DNA of 64,000 nucleotides from Bacteroidales bacterium UBA5382 (GCA_002409745.1 DHOU01000040.1:61092-125091); one strand, 5' to 3'. Positions 25,791 through 35,275 are shown, counted from the stretch's first letter. Notes: generated by a model not told the origin, from the letters alone. Numbers and translations: made by a program.

Positions 25791-27698
25791 ATGCAAAAGT
25801 ATAAATTTATCATACTAACAAGTATATTATCTCTCCTGTTGAGTGCGATAAGTTGTTCGGATTTTTTGGATAAAATGCCGGATGATCAACTCACCATGGA
25901 GATGGTATTTTCAGATAAGATAAGAACCGAAGATTGGTTGGCGAGTGTGTATTCGTCGGTTCCCGATCCTTTATGGGGGTATTTTAAATCACAAGGATTC
26001 AATATTATGGGGGATGATATGACTATTCCACAAGATTGGCAACCTTACGGATGGGCAAGTGTATATGCCTATACCATGGCTAATTGGAGTCCTACTTCAG
26101 GTTGGGATCCGAACTATTGGGTGGAATTGCCTAAAAGAATCCGTACCGGCCTTGTATTTTTAGAAAATGTAAGGGTGATTCCGGATGTAGGTTTAACCGA
26201 AGAATACGTCAATCAGATGAAAAATGAAGTGCGATTCCTCATTGCCTATTATTATTCTTTAATGATTGAGATGTATGGACCTATTCCTTTTACTCCGGGA
26301 GTAATCTATCCGGTGGATGCTCCGGCGTCCGAATTAATGACCACACAATCTCCTTACGACGAAATTGTGAATTGGATTGATCAGGAATTGAAAGATGTCT
26401 CCACTCAACTTCCCGCTGTATATCCTAATAATAACGATTGGGGAAGGGTGACCTCCGTCATGGCTTTAGCCATTAGGGCACGCACGCTGTTATTCGCGGC
26501 AAGTCCTTTATTCAATGGAAATGCTGATTTCAAAGATTGGAAAAATGCCGATGGAGAGAATTTATTTAAAACCGAATACGATTCATCGAAATGGGGGAGA
26601 GCTGCACAAGCTCATAAAGAATTGATTGATGCCGCACAAAGTGGAGGATATAAGCTTTACTATGAATATAATAATGATGGTTCTATTGATCCGTTTATGT
26701 CTTATTACAATATGTCCTTAAAACGGTTTTCTGACGGAAATAAAGAAATAATTTTCGGACGGGCGGATGCAGGTACTTATTCTACTTTTCAAGCGCACCA
26801 TTTGCCGAAAGGTATCGGAGGCAATGCCGGAATGGGCGTGACACAAGAGTTAGTGGACGCATTTTTTATGAAAAATGGCGAGGCGCCTATCATGGGCTAC
26901 AACGCCGACGGCTCTCCCATTATCAATTCGACCTCGGGATATGTAGAGAAAGGATTTTCTCAAACGCTGGAACAAAGAAATACCCAATGGCGTGGAGCCG
27001 AAGGCCCTCAAAAAGTTCCCGGACGAGTAACATTAGATGGGACTTACAATATGTATTGTAACCGCGAGCCCCGTTTTTATGTTTCTGTTATTTACAATGA
27101 AGCCTGGTTAGGAGTGGATAACCGAAGAGTTAACTTCTTACAAAACGGAGGTCAAGATACGGGGCCGACTTTCGATGCTCCGCAAAACGGATACAATGTT
27201 CGTAAAAGAATCAGTTTGGATATTTTTCCCCGCGAGAATAAATATACCTATCAGCCGGGCATTCTCTATCGTTTGGCTGAAGCGTATCTGGGCTATGCGG
27301 AAGCATTGAATGAATCGCAGGGAGCAACTACCGAAGTATATCAATACGTCAATTTGGTACGGGAACGAGCCGGTCTTCCCAATTTAAAATCCGGACTTAG
27401 CAAAGAAGAAATGCGCGAAGCGATTCAGCACGAAAGAAGGGTCGAGTTCAATTGTGAAGGTATTCGTTTCAATGATGTCCGACGTTGGAAATTGGGAGAA
27501 AAATACTTCAATACTAAACTATACGGTATGAACTTCAACGGGTCTGAAAAAAGCGATGATGAAAACAATCAGAGGGCATTTTATAAAAGAACTTTTTATA
27601 AGAACCGTTATTTCAATAAACGGATGTATTTATGGCCGGTTCCGCAAACGCAGATGGATATTAATCCAAACTTAATACAGGCGCCGGGATATAATTAA
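25791..27698 (+). CDS. SusD/RagB-like glycan-binding lipoprotein
   Basis: A 635-residue surface lipoprotein: signal peptide with lipobox LLSAISCSD (Cys at about residue 22), then SusD N-terminal helices (FLDKMPDDQLTMEMVFSDK) and the TPR-like core. It ends in the SusD C-terminal region (YRLAEAYLGYAEALNES, VRERAGLPNLKSGLS, AIQHERRVEFNCEGIRFNDVRRW). It acts as the lid and binding subunit of the SusC importer encoded just upstream. It is somewhat longer than average SusD proteins. Ligand not determinable from sequence. Confidence 0.95.
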   Translation: MQKYKFIILTSILSLLLSAISCSDFLDKMPDDQLTMEMVFSDKIRTEDWLASVYSSVPDPLWGYFKSQGFNIMGDDMTIPQDWQPYGWASVYAYTMANWSPTSGWDPNYWVELPKRIRTGLVFLENVRVIPDVGLTEEYVNQMKNEVRFLIAYYYSLMIEMYGPIPFTPGVIYPVDAPASELMTTQSPYDEIVNWIDQELKDVSTQLPAVYPNNNDWGRVTSVMALAIRARTLLFAASPLFNGNADFKDWKNADGENLFKTEYDSSKWGRAAQAHKELIDAAQSGGYKLYYEYNNDGSIDPFMSYYNMSLKRFSDGNKEIIFGRADAGTYSTFQAHHLPKGIGGNAGMGVTQELVDAFFMKNGEAPIMGYNADGSPIINSTSGYVEKGFSQTLEQRNTQWRGAEGPQKVPGRVTLDGTYNMYCNREPRFYVSVIYNEAWLGVDNRRVNFLQNGGQDTGPTFDAPQNGYNVRKRISLDIFPRENKYTYQPGILYRLAEAYLGYAEALNESQGATTEVYQYVNLVRERAGLPNLKSGLSKEEMREAIQHERRVEFNCEGIRFNDVRRWKLGEKYFNTKLYGMNFNGSEKSDDENNQRAFYKRTFYKNRYFNKRMYLWPVPQTQMDINPNLIQAPGYN

Positions 27699-27718
27699 AC
27701 ACAACAAATAAAAATGAT

Positions 27719-28636
27719 ATGAAAAAGATAAATATACTTTTTTTATGGATACTGGGTATTGTGTTAAGCGTGAGTTCCTGTAAGGATGATGCGAATCCTT
27801 ATGATTATTCGGATAACACATTCGTCAGAGTAACTGAAAAATCGGTTTCCATAGCCATAGGAGATAGCTATACGTTCGTTCCCTATTTCGATAGCGACGA
27901 AACCGCAAACAAAAAATTTATCTGGAATGTGTTGGATCCTTCCATTGCGGAGGCAAATGCAGGTAATGACCATGCAGGAATCGTTACCGGAAAATCCGAG
28001 GGAACAACCGTCGTAGAGATTGTTTCAGAAGATCAGACGATGCGGTATTTTGTGGATGTGGTCGTTTTTAAACCGTTTGAATTGGAATATCCGATATATA
28101 TCGATTTCGGACCGAGGTTGTCGGGAGAACCCTTTAATAATTATACTGGAAACGATATGAAGATACTCTCCAATTTGGTAGATGAGAAATCCAATATCAC
28201 TGAATTTTCAATCGAAATAAGCAGTCCGTTTTCCGGAACGTTGGTACGTGATCTTCCTAATGTATTAGGTTTTCCTCGTGAAGTGTCGAACGATGTTTTG
28301 TTTTCGGACGGAATCAAAATACCGGTTAGTAGCTTTAAGATTTCAAACCTGAACAAACGGCAAAAGTATACGTTCATATTCTACGGTGCGATTAACGATA
28401 ACAACACCGAGACCGAATATCGGGTTATCGGAAAAACCGACGGCTCTGTACTTCTCAACACGTCTTATAATACATCGAATGTCGCGATCGTTGAAAATAT
28501 TTTACCGAAGGATGATTCTACAATCGATATCACCTTGCAAGCGGGTCCTAACAATATGCAATGGGCCAAGTTTTTCGGTATCAATGCAATGATAATTTTT
28601 CCGGAAGGATATGAATTGCCGTTTCCTAAGGATTGA
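27719..28636 (+). CDS. Putative surface glycan-binding lipoprotein with Ig-like (BIG2-type) domain
   Basis: A 305-residue lipoprotein (lipobox LSVSSCKDD, Cys21). An N-terminal BIG2-like domain (about residues 35-115) shows SVSIAIGDSYTFVPYFD, FIWNVLDPSIAEA and GIVTGKSEGTTVVEIVSEDQ. The C-terminal 190 residues are beta-rich and unassigned. Its position directly after susD, plus lipidation, is the classic setting of a surface glycan-binding protein (SusE/SusF position), although the sequence resembles neither closely. A strong hairpin follows at 28661-28702, after which base composition changes. Glycan binding is inferred from context only. Confidence 0.75.
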   Translation: MKKINILFLWILGIVLSVSSCKDDANPYDYSDNTFVRVTEKSVSIAIGDSYTFVPYFDSDETANKKFIWNVLDPSIAEANAGNDHAGIVTGKSEGTTVVEIVSEDQTMRYFVDVVVFKPFELEYPIYIDFGPRLSGEPFNNYTGNDMKILSNLVDEKSNITEFSIEISSPFSGTLVRDLPNVLGFPREVSNDVLFSDGIKIPVSSFKISNLNKRQKYTFIFYGAINDNNTETEYRVIGKTDGSVLLNTSYNTSNVAIVENILPKDDSTIDITLQAGPNNMQWAKFFGINAMIIFPEGYELPFPKD

Positions 28637-28660
28637 TCAGGAATAATATGAAATAAAACT

Positions 28661-28702
28661 TTTACTATCGGGCGATGACAAACTAAATCGTCCGATAGTA
28701 AA
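28661..28702 (+). terminator. Strong intra-operon hairpin
   Basis: TTTACTATCGGGCGAT (28661-28676) pairs with ATCGTCCGATAGTAAA (28687-28702), 16 bp with one G-U pair around a 10-nt loop. No clean T-run follows, so it may attenuate transcription or protect the upstream susCD message from 3' decay rather than end transcription completely. Confidence 0.7.
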
Positions 28703-28729
28703 TCAATCAAATTACAAAAATTTTTAATT

Positions 28730-29893
28730 ATGCGAATAATATCGTTGACGTGTATCTTATTTTTTACAGTCTCTATAACCGTTTTTTCACAAAACCGACC
28801 GTTTAACGGATTGGATATGAACATGGGTAACCTCTACCGGCTTTCCAATGCGGAAAGCCGATCGATCAGCCCGGAGAATTTTACCGGAGAAAAGGGAAAG
28901 GGGGGAATGGCAAAGCCCGATCCGAATGCTCCCCGAAATACAGCTAATGCCACCCATGCTTCGCGCGATTTGGGACAGGGATGGAAAGTCAATCCCTATG
29001 TCCGCATCGAACCGGGCGAAACATTTACCATGGCCGAAATCGACGGCCCCGGCGCCATTCAGCATATCTGGATGACGCCCACCGGCAATTGGCGGTTTTC
29101 CATTCTCCGTATTTATTGGGATGATGAAACGGAACCTTCGGTGGAATGTCCCGTAGGGGATTTCTTCGGGCTGGGATGGAACGAATACGCACACCTGAAT
29201 TCGATGCCCGTAACCGTAAATCCCGGAAGCGCCTTTAATTGCTACTGGGTGATGCCTTTCCGCAAAAAATGCCGCATCACGATGACTAACATCAACGATG
29301 CGGAGGGCATGAATCTGTATTATCAAATCGATTATACCCTCACCGATGTGCCTGCGGATGCGGCTTATTTCCATGCGCAATTCCGTCGTACGAAAGTCAA
29401 TAAAACATCGGATTATATCATCATCGACGGAATTAAAGGAGAAGGGCAGTATGTCGGCGTTTATTTGGCATGGCAGGTAAACAATAACGGCTGGTGGGGC
29501 GAAGGTGAAATCAAGTTCTTTATGGACGGCGACACCCGCTTTCCTACCATTATCGGGACCGGCACGGAGGATTATTTCTGCGGATCGTATAACTTCGACC
29601 GCCACGGAAAATATGTAACCTATACCACTCCATACGCCGGATTGGTGCAGGTATTGCCGCCCGATATTACCTATCGTTCGGGACAACGTTTCGGAATGTA
29701 CCGTTGGCATGTGATGGATCCTATCCGTTTTAAAAAGGATTTAAAGATCACGATTCAGGATTTGGGTTGGCGCCATGGTGGGCGTTATCTGCCACAGCAA
29801 TCCGATATTTCTTCCACTTGTTTCTGGTATCAGACCGAACCACACGCCAAGTTTCCCGCACTTCCCGGATGGTCGCAATTGGAAGTAAATTAA
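28730..29893 (+). CDS. DUF2961/GH172-family glycosidase
   Basis: A 387-residue exported protein (signal peptide about 1-20, ending VFSQ) that is almost entirely a DUF2961 double jelly-roll. This family is now GH172, which includes difructose-anhydride-forming alpha-D-fructofuranosidases and D-arabinofuranosidases. Conserved segments are IDGPGAIQHIWMTPT, YWDDETEPSVECPVGDFFG, WWGEGEIKFFMDGD and GTGTEDYF. E258 (in GEG) and E280 (in TED) match the spacing I expect for the family's two catalytic glutamates, so it looks catalytically complete. Context points to exo-cleavage of D-arabinofuranosyl units in the periplasm. D-fructofuranosides are the alternative. Much more GC-rich than susC/susD. Confidence 0.85.
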   Translation: MRIISLTCILFFTVSITVFSQNRPFNGLDMNMGNLYRLSNAESRSISPENFTGEKGKGGMAKPDPNAPRNTANATHASRDLGQGWKVNPYVRIEPGETFTMAEIDGPGAIQHIWMTPTGNWRFSILRIYWDDETEPSVECPVGDFFGLGWNEYAHLNSMPVTVNPGSAFNCYWVMPFRKKCRITMTNINDAEGMNLYYQIDYTLTDVPADAAYFHAQFRRTKVNKTSDYIIIDGIKGEGQYVGVYLAWQVNNNGWWGEGEIKFFMDGDTRFPTIIGTGTEDYFCGSYNFDRHGKYVTYTTPYAGLVQVLPPDITYRSGQRFGMYRWHVMDPIRFKKDLKITIQDLGWRHGGRYLPQQSDISSTCFWYQTEPHAKFPALPGWSQLEVN

Positions 29894-29914
29894 AAACCTA
29901 CATATTAAGTTTAA

Positions 29915-31852
29915 ATGAAAAAAGTATCTCTAAAAATTTTATTCGGTATAGTAGCCATAGTGTGTATTTGCTTTGAAAGTTATGCTCAAAAATATACTTT
30001 CAAAAATGAATTGGAATTATTAAAGCGCGTAGACAAACTTCCCGAATACCGGACGAACTCGTATGTAGAACAGATTTCGAGTTACGATACAACCGGGGGA
30101 AATGACGACGGTTTCGACGGTACCTATTCGTATCTCCGGAAAGAGAAGGAAGGACTGGTGATTGCCGATTTGAAAGGCCCGGGTGTCGTCAACCGTATTT
30201 GGACACCTACTCCTACCAACGATACGCTTCTATTCTATTTCGATGGAGAAAAAAAGCCGCGCCTGAAAATCCGTTTTATGGATTTGTTTTCGGGAGATGT
30301 TTATCCTTTTGTCAACCCCGTTTGCGGAAACGAAATCGGAGGATATTACTGTTATATCCCGTTTCCTTATAAAAAGTCCCTGAAGATTGTTTTTCAGGGG
30401 GAGAAATTGATGTTTCATCAGGTGCAGTACCGGAGTTTACCGGGAAAAGAAGTGGAAACCTGGACCGGTGTATTGTCGCAGTCGGATAAAGATGTGCTCA
30501 CGGAAGTAAACGCGGTCTGGGCGGATATCTCCCCTGAAGTTACCCGTTATGCTGTCGGAAAATCCTCGGGGGTACAGACGGATCAGAAGTCGGTTACGCT
30601 GGTACCGGGAGAGGAAATTTCTTTCTTCGAGCAAAACGGTCCCGGCCGGATCGTAGGCTTTGAAATCGATGGTGGCAATTCATTCGAAGGATTGTATAAA
30701 GATGTGATACTTGCGGCCAATTGGGACGGAGAGCAAGTGGATGCCATTTATTCGCCGGTGGCCGATTTCTTCGGATATGCGTATGGAAAACCGGCCATGA
30801 GAAGCCTTGTCATGGGAAGGCAGGGGACTTCCAATTATTGTTATTTGCCGATGCCGTATGACCGTGGGGCAAGGATGCGGCTGATTTATAAAAAGAGGGA
30901 AGGCGTACAACAAAATCCCGTCTCGCTGAATATCAAAGTATATTATAATGCTACCGCAAGGGATGCGAAAAACGAAGGAAAGTTTTATTCCGTTTGGAGA
31001 CGTGAAAAACCCGAAACCGGGCAATTCTATGAGTTTCTTCAATTAAAAGGGAAAGGCCATTATGTGGGAACGATCCATATCGCGCAGGGATTGCGTCCGG
31101 GAATGACTTTGTTTTTCGAGGGAGACGACAGCACCCGCGTGGACGGCAGGATGCGCCTACACGGGACCGGATCGGAGGACTATTATAACGGTGGTTGGTA
31201 TGCGCTGTTGGATCGATGGGACCGCGGAATCAGTCTGCCGCTTCATGGCGCGCTCGATTACTCGTTACCGATGAACCGTACCGGCGGCTACCGTTTCTTT
31301 TTGGCCGATAAAATGCCTTTTGAAAAAGAAATTTATCACGGCATGGAGCATGGTCCGGTAGGGAATGAGTTTCCGGTGGATTATACTTCCGTGGCTTTTT
31401 ATTACGGAGCGCAACCGCTCACGGGCAAGATGGAGCCGACAGAAGAACTGCGAACCGTTTATTTGCCGACTGAGCATGTCTATTTTCCGCAGTTGATGGA
31501 TTTGACACTGGGCGAAGGAATCCAAGTCACCCACCAAAGGGGAATACGCGTCCATACCGATCGCGAGGGAATGATGCGTGTCATGTTGAACGATGTGCCC
31601 GAAGGGAAGTACAAAGTACTTATCTCCTATTACGAAAAACCCGAAGGAGCCGATTTCCAAGTGTGGCAACGCCAAAATCAATTGTCCGACTGGAAATCGA
31701 CGAAAAACAGCAACGAAGCGCTAAAGGAAAAAATTCACATCGGCGATATCGAACTCACCCGACAAACCAATTCCGTTACTTTCCATGTACGTAAGAACGG
31801 AGAGGGAAGGCAATTCGAATTGGATCGTATTATTTTAGAGAGAATAGATTAA
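29915..31852 (+). CDS. Long DUF2961/GH172-like protein, divergent active site
   Basis: A 645-residue exported protein (signal peptide ending about residue 24). Two jelly-roll halves with DUF2961 features are seen: DLKGPGVVNRIWTPTPT, FYFDGEKKPRLKIRFMDLFSG, a second PGRIVGFEIDGG block, PVADFFGYAYG and HGTGSEDYYNGGWY with E421. About 100 extra C-terminal residues form a beta-sandwich-like tail. The upstream Gly-Glu-Gly segment that carries the presumed nucleophile in the neighbouring 387-residue protein is not evident: the equivalent stretch reads GLRPGMTLFFEGDD. It may be inactive, use another residue, or belong to a different subfamily. It is translated 21 bp after the first DUF2961 gene in the same operon. 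Confidence 0.8.
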   Translation: MKKVSLKILFGIVAIVCICFESYAQKYTFKNELELLKRVDKLPEYRTNSYVEQISSYDTTGGNDDGFDGTYSYLRKEKEGLVIADLKGPGVVNRIWTPTPTNDTLLFYFDGEKKPRLKIRFMDLFSGDVYPFVNPVCGNEIGGYYCYIPFPYKKSLKIVFQGEKLMFHQVQYRSLPGKEVETWTGVLSQSDKDVLTEVNAVWADISPEVTRYAVGKSSGVQTDQKSVTLVPGEEISFFEQNGPGRIVGFEIDGGNSFEGLYKDVILAANWDGEQVDAIYSPVADFFGYAYGKPAMRSLVMGRQGTSNYCYLPMPYDRGARMRLIYKKREGVQQNPVSLNIKVYYNATARDAKNEGKFYSVWRREKPETGQFYEFLQLKGKGHYVGTIHIAQGLRPGMTLFFEGDDSTRVDGRMRLHGTGSEDYYNGGWYALLDRWDRGISLPLHGALDYSLPMNRTGGYRFFLADKMPFEKEIYHGMEHGPVGNEFPVDYTSVAFYYGAQPLTGKMEPTEELRTVYLPTEHVYFPQLMDLTLGEGIQVTHQRGIRVHTDREGMMRVMLNDVPEGKYKVLISYYEKPEGADFQVWQRQNQLSDWKSTKNSNEALKEKIHIGDIELTRQTNSVTFHVRKNGEGRQFELDRIILERID

Positions 31853-31870
31853 CCAAACCGTATTTATAGT

Positions 31871-33964
31871 ATGAAACGTTTCTTTATTTTCCCTTTTGCG
31901 ATAGCGATCCTGTTTATGTTCAACAATAGGATATATGCGAATACGGATGGTTTGTCAAAGAAGAGCGGGATCCGTACAGAAACGTTTCCTCCTTTGCTCC
32001 GGAAAGCGATCGCCCGACTTCAATACGATGGTTTGGGAGCGCATTCCGGTAAGGCGGAGGCGACGAAGATCGATGAAAATACGGTACATGTTATCGTGAC
32101 GTTTTCGTTGAAGGAAGCCGTTCAGCAAGACGATTGGCAAGTACAGATTCTTCCGTCATTCATCCCGTCGTTCCATTGGGCGCCGCATTTGACTCCTACG
32201 GATAATCATGTGATCGACCAACACGTGTTCCGTTCGCCGGCGCTGATCGTTTCCGACGGAAAACAACAATTGACAATCATCCCGGATCTCGAAATCTTGA
32301 AAGAAAGCGCGCCGGTGCGTTGGTATATGGATATGGATGCGCCGAACAACCGGTTGACGTTGGGAATGGCAGAGAATGACGTTTCGGGGCATATTCTTTT
32401 CGAGCGTACGCCCGGCACGGTTTTCCCGAAAGGGGAAGTCCGATTCGGATTTTATATGATGGCATCGGATAAGCCTGAAGATTTGCGCAATCCGTTTCGC
32501 AGGCCGTTGGATTTTATGTGGACGCGATGGGGGCGCGATCTGTATCGTTCCGGTAATCCCGTAAAAGGCGCTCTCCAACCATACGTGGAGCATACTTATC
32601 ATTGGGCTTTTGACAGTTGGTCGAAAAGCGTATGGCAGGAGTTTACCCTTAACGGCAAGAGGGTAGGAGCGCCCGTGTTCATCGTCAATGTTACCCAAAG
32701 TCCCAATTATCTCGGCGAAATCAATGAACGGGAATTCCGCTCCGTATGGAATCAGGCATGGTTCAGTTCGTTGCGTTCGGCCGGCGGCTTGTTTCGTTAT
32801 GGCCGGCGAACGAAAAACAAAGAGTTAATGCGAAAGGCGCGGATGTCGAAAGAATTAGCGTTGGCGGCGCCTAAAAAAGAAGGATTTTTTTACGGATTGA
32901 TCGCTACCGAAATGGAAACCGTGGAGATCGACGGTAAAAAGTATCATCGAAGCAAAGGATGGGATCATTCTTATTGGGGCAATTCCAACCGGAATCCTTA
33001 CACATGGAGTGCCGAAGAATCCCCGTTTCATGTGCTCGATATGAGTTGGACGGCATTGTTGATGCTTCGGTGGCATGAGGAGTTGGAAAAGGATGCAAGG
33101 CTTCTTGCCTATGCCCGCGATTACGCCGACGCGCTGCTACGGGTACAAACGCCGGACGGATTCTTCCCCGGATGGTTGGACACGAAAACCTTACAGCCGA
33201 TGCAACACCTTAACCGGTCGCCCGAATCATCGATGTCGGTGACGTTCTTGTTGAAGTTATACGAATTGACCCGCCGGAAAGACTATAAAACCGCTGCGTT
33301 GAAAGCCATGGATGCCGTGATGCGCGAGATTATTCCCGTGGGGCAGTGGGAAGATTTCGAAACCTATTGGTCCTGTTCCCGTGTAGGTGCGGACGATTGG
33401 GTAGGCAAGAAAGTCGCCCGCAACAATATGTTTAAGCAAAATAATTTTTCCATGTTCTGGACAGCCGAGGCTTTATACGAATGTTACCGTATCACAGGCG
33501 AGGAAGGTTATCTGCAATATGGACAGCGGACGTTGGACAAAATGTTGATGACCCAAGCGTCGTGGCAACCGCCGTATATGCATGTGAATGTATTGGGCGG
33601 ATTCGGCGTGTTGAACGCAGATGGCGAATGGAACGATTCGCGTGGAAGTTTGTTCGCCGAGTTGATCTTACAATACGGAAAACAATTGAATGAAAAGGAA
33701 TACGAAGAACGTGGCATCGCGGCATTGAAATCCGCTTTTGTGATGATGTATTGTCCGGAAAATCCTCAAACAAAACGGCAATGGGAGAAAGTCTGGCCTT
33801 TCTTCGGGCCGGAGGACTACGGTTTTACCATGGAAAATTACGGACATGGAGGCCGAACCTCTCCCGAAGGCGAAGGAATGGGCGAATTTACCATTTACGA
33901 TTGGGGAAACGGCGCGGCGGCGGAAGCCTATAACCGCATAAGAGATAGGTGGAAAATAGATTGA
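31871..33964 (+). CDS. Unassigned exported protein, probable (alpha/alpha)-toroid glycosidase
   Basis: A 697-residue exported protein (signal peptide about 1-24) that I cannot place in a named family. Residues about 45-270 look beta-rich, a likely beta-sandwich. Residues about 285-690 show repeated helix pairs with aromatic/acidic motifs typical of (alpha/alpha)6-toroid carbohydrate enzymes: WNQAWFSSLRSAGGLF, SKGWDHSYWGNSN, LLRVQTPDGFFPGWLD, TFLLKLYELT, WEDFETYWSCSR, FSMFWTAEALYECYRITG and ENYGHGGRTSPEG. It lies between the DUF2961 genes and a mutarotase-like gene in a sugar operon, so a glycan-cleaving role is likely. GH105/GH127-like toroids are comparable in outline only. Confidence 0.6.
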   Translation: MKRFFIFPFAIAILFMFNNRIYANTDGLSKKSGIRTETFPPLLRKAIARLQYDGLGAHSGKAEATKIDENTVHVIVTFSLKEAVQQDDWQVQILPSFIPSFHWAPHLTPTDNHVIDQHVFRSPALIVSDGKQQLTIIPDLEILKESAPVRWYMDMDAPNNRLTLGMAENDVSGHILFERTPGTVFPKGEVRFGFYMMASDKPEDLRNPFRRPLDFMWTRWGRDLYRSGNPVKGALQPYVEHTYHWAFDSWSKSVWQEFTLNGKRVGAPVFIVNVTQSPNYLGEINEREFRSVWNQAWFSSLRSAGGLFRYGRRTKNKELMRKARMSKELALAAPKKEGFFYGLIATEMETVEIDGKKYHRSKGWDHSYWGNSNRNPYTWSAEESPFHVLDMSWTALLMLRWHEELEKDARLLAYARDYADALLRVQTPDGFFPGWLDTKTLQPMQHLNRSPESSMSVTFLLKLYELTRRKDYKTAALKAMDAVMREIIPVGQWEDFETYWSCSRVGADDWVGKKVARNNMFKQNNFSMFWTAEALYECYRITGEEGYLQYGQRTLDKMLMTQASWQPPYMHVNVLGGFGVLNADGEWNDSRGSLFAELILQYGKQLNEKEYEERGIAALKSAFVMMYCPENPQTKRQWEKVWPFFGPEDYGFTMENYGHGGRTSPEGEGMGEFTIYDWGNGAAAEAYNRIRDRWKID

Positions 33965-34018
33965 TATAGATTGATGAAAGATTGAAGGGATAACGGTGAA
34001 TTTAAAAACAATAATAAG

Positions 34019-35266
34019 ATGAAAATAAATAACATGTTGATGCTTGCAACAGTGGGAAGCGCGCTACTGCTTTCCTGCACAAGCAACAGTAAAAAAACAG
34101 AAAACAGTATGAACAACCATTTTGAAAAGGGAACGTTCGGATACGATCTCAATTATTTATCGGAAAAAGACAGTCTGATTGTGCTCAAATCGGCCGATGA
34201 AAGAGCGCAGGTGATCGTTTCGCCGGCTTATCAAGCCAAAGTATTCACTTCCACCACTGGCGGTGCAGAGGGCAAAAGCCTCGGCTTTGTCAATTACAAA
34301 GTCTTTGACTCGGGCGTCGTCGATGAACACATGAACGGGTACGGTGGCGAAAACCGTTTCTGGCTGGGACCCGAAGGCGGGCAATATTCCATTTATTTCC
34401 AGCCGGACGCCGAACAGGTATATGACAATTGGCATACGCCCCCGGCCATCGATACCGAAGCGTGGGAAGTACAAAGCGCATCGGATCAAGAAGCGGTGCT
34501 AACTAAGAAAATGGAACTGAAAAACTATAAGGGAAGCACGTTGAAAATTTCCGTCGAACGAAAGATAGCGCTTTTGCAAGCAGCTGATTTATCCCGTACG
34601 CTCGGTATGACGTTGCCGGACGGCGCAGCGGCGGTTGCGTATGCTACCGACAATAAAATCACCAATGGAAATGATTTCGAATGGACGCCCGAAACGGGAA
34701 CCGTATGCATATGGATGCTCGACATGTTCAATCCTTCCGATTCGGCCGTTACCGTAGTGCCGTACAACGAGGGCAATGATAAAGAATTAGGGGCGGTTGC
34801 GACCACCGACTATTTCGGTGAGATACCTTCCGACCGGATCCGTTACGAAAACGGCACGCTCTATCTGAAAACGGACGGAAAATACCGCAGTAAATTGGGA
34901 ATGAACGCTAAGCGCACCAAAGCGGTTGCAGGGAACTACGATCCGATATCCCGACGGCTGACCGTTATCACCTTCGATGCGGATCCCGAGTCGACTTACC
35001 TCAATCAGGAATGGAATCCGGCGAAAGATCCTTTAAAGGGCGACGCATTGAATGCTTATAACGACGGCCCGTTGGACGACGGCAGCATCATGGGCCCTTT
35101 CCTCGAACTGGAAAGTTGCTCGCCCGTTGCGTTCCTGAAATCCGGCGAATCACTGTCGCATACGCATCATGTATATCATTTTACGGGCGATGAAGCCGCG
35201 CTTTCCCCGATTTGTGAAAAGCTGCTGGGCGTCTCCCTCAAGCAAGTAAAGACTATTTTTAAATAA
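34019..35266 (+). CDS. Mutarotase-fold lipoprotein (DUF6786-like)
   Basis: A 415-residue lipoprotein (lipobox ALLLSC, Cys20). The sequence is beta-rich throughout with features I associate with the DUF6786 group of galactose-mutarotase-like proteins: GTFGYDLNYL, ADERAQVIVSPAYQAKVFTST, NRFWLGPEGGQYSIYF and ESCSPVAFLKSGESLSHTHHVYHF. The His pair and Glu near the C-terminus are where aldose epimerases keep catalytic residues. It may speed anomer interconversion of released sugar, or bind a glycan, in the periplasm or at the surface. It lies between the unassigned glycosidase and the fucP-type symporter in the same operon. Function not demonstrated. Confidence 0.65.
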   Translation: MKINNMLMLATVGSALLLSCTSNSKKTENSMNNHFEKGTFGYDLNYLSEKDSLIVLKSADERAQVIVSPAYQAKVFTSTTGGAEGKSLGFVNYKVFDSGVVDEHMNGYGGENRFWLGPEGGQYSIYFQPDAEQVYDNWHTPPAIDTEAWEVQSASDQEAVLTKKMELKNYKGSTLKISVERKIALLQAADLSRTLGMTLPDGAAAVAYATDNKITNGNDFEWTPETGTVCIWMLDMFNPSDSAVTVVPYNEGNDKELGAVATTDYFGEIPSDRIRYENGTLYLKTDGKYRSKLGMNAKRTKAVAGNYDPISRRLTVITFDADPESTYLNQEWNPAKDPLKGDALNAYNDGPLDDGSIMGPFLELESCSPVAFLKSGESLSHTHHVYHFTGDEAALSPICEKLLGVSLKQVKTIFK

Positions 35267-35275
35267 CACATTTCA

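Noticed and set aside
28787..29710. A 307-codon open frame on the minus strand opposite the first DUF2961 gene.
   Set aside because: It is a shadow of the GC-rich coding strand, with no family features and an operon reading the other way.
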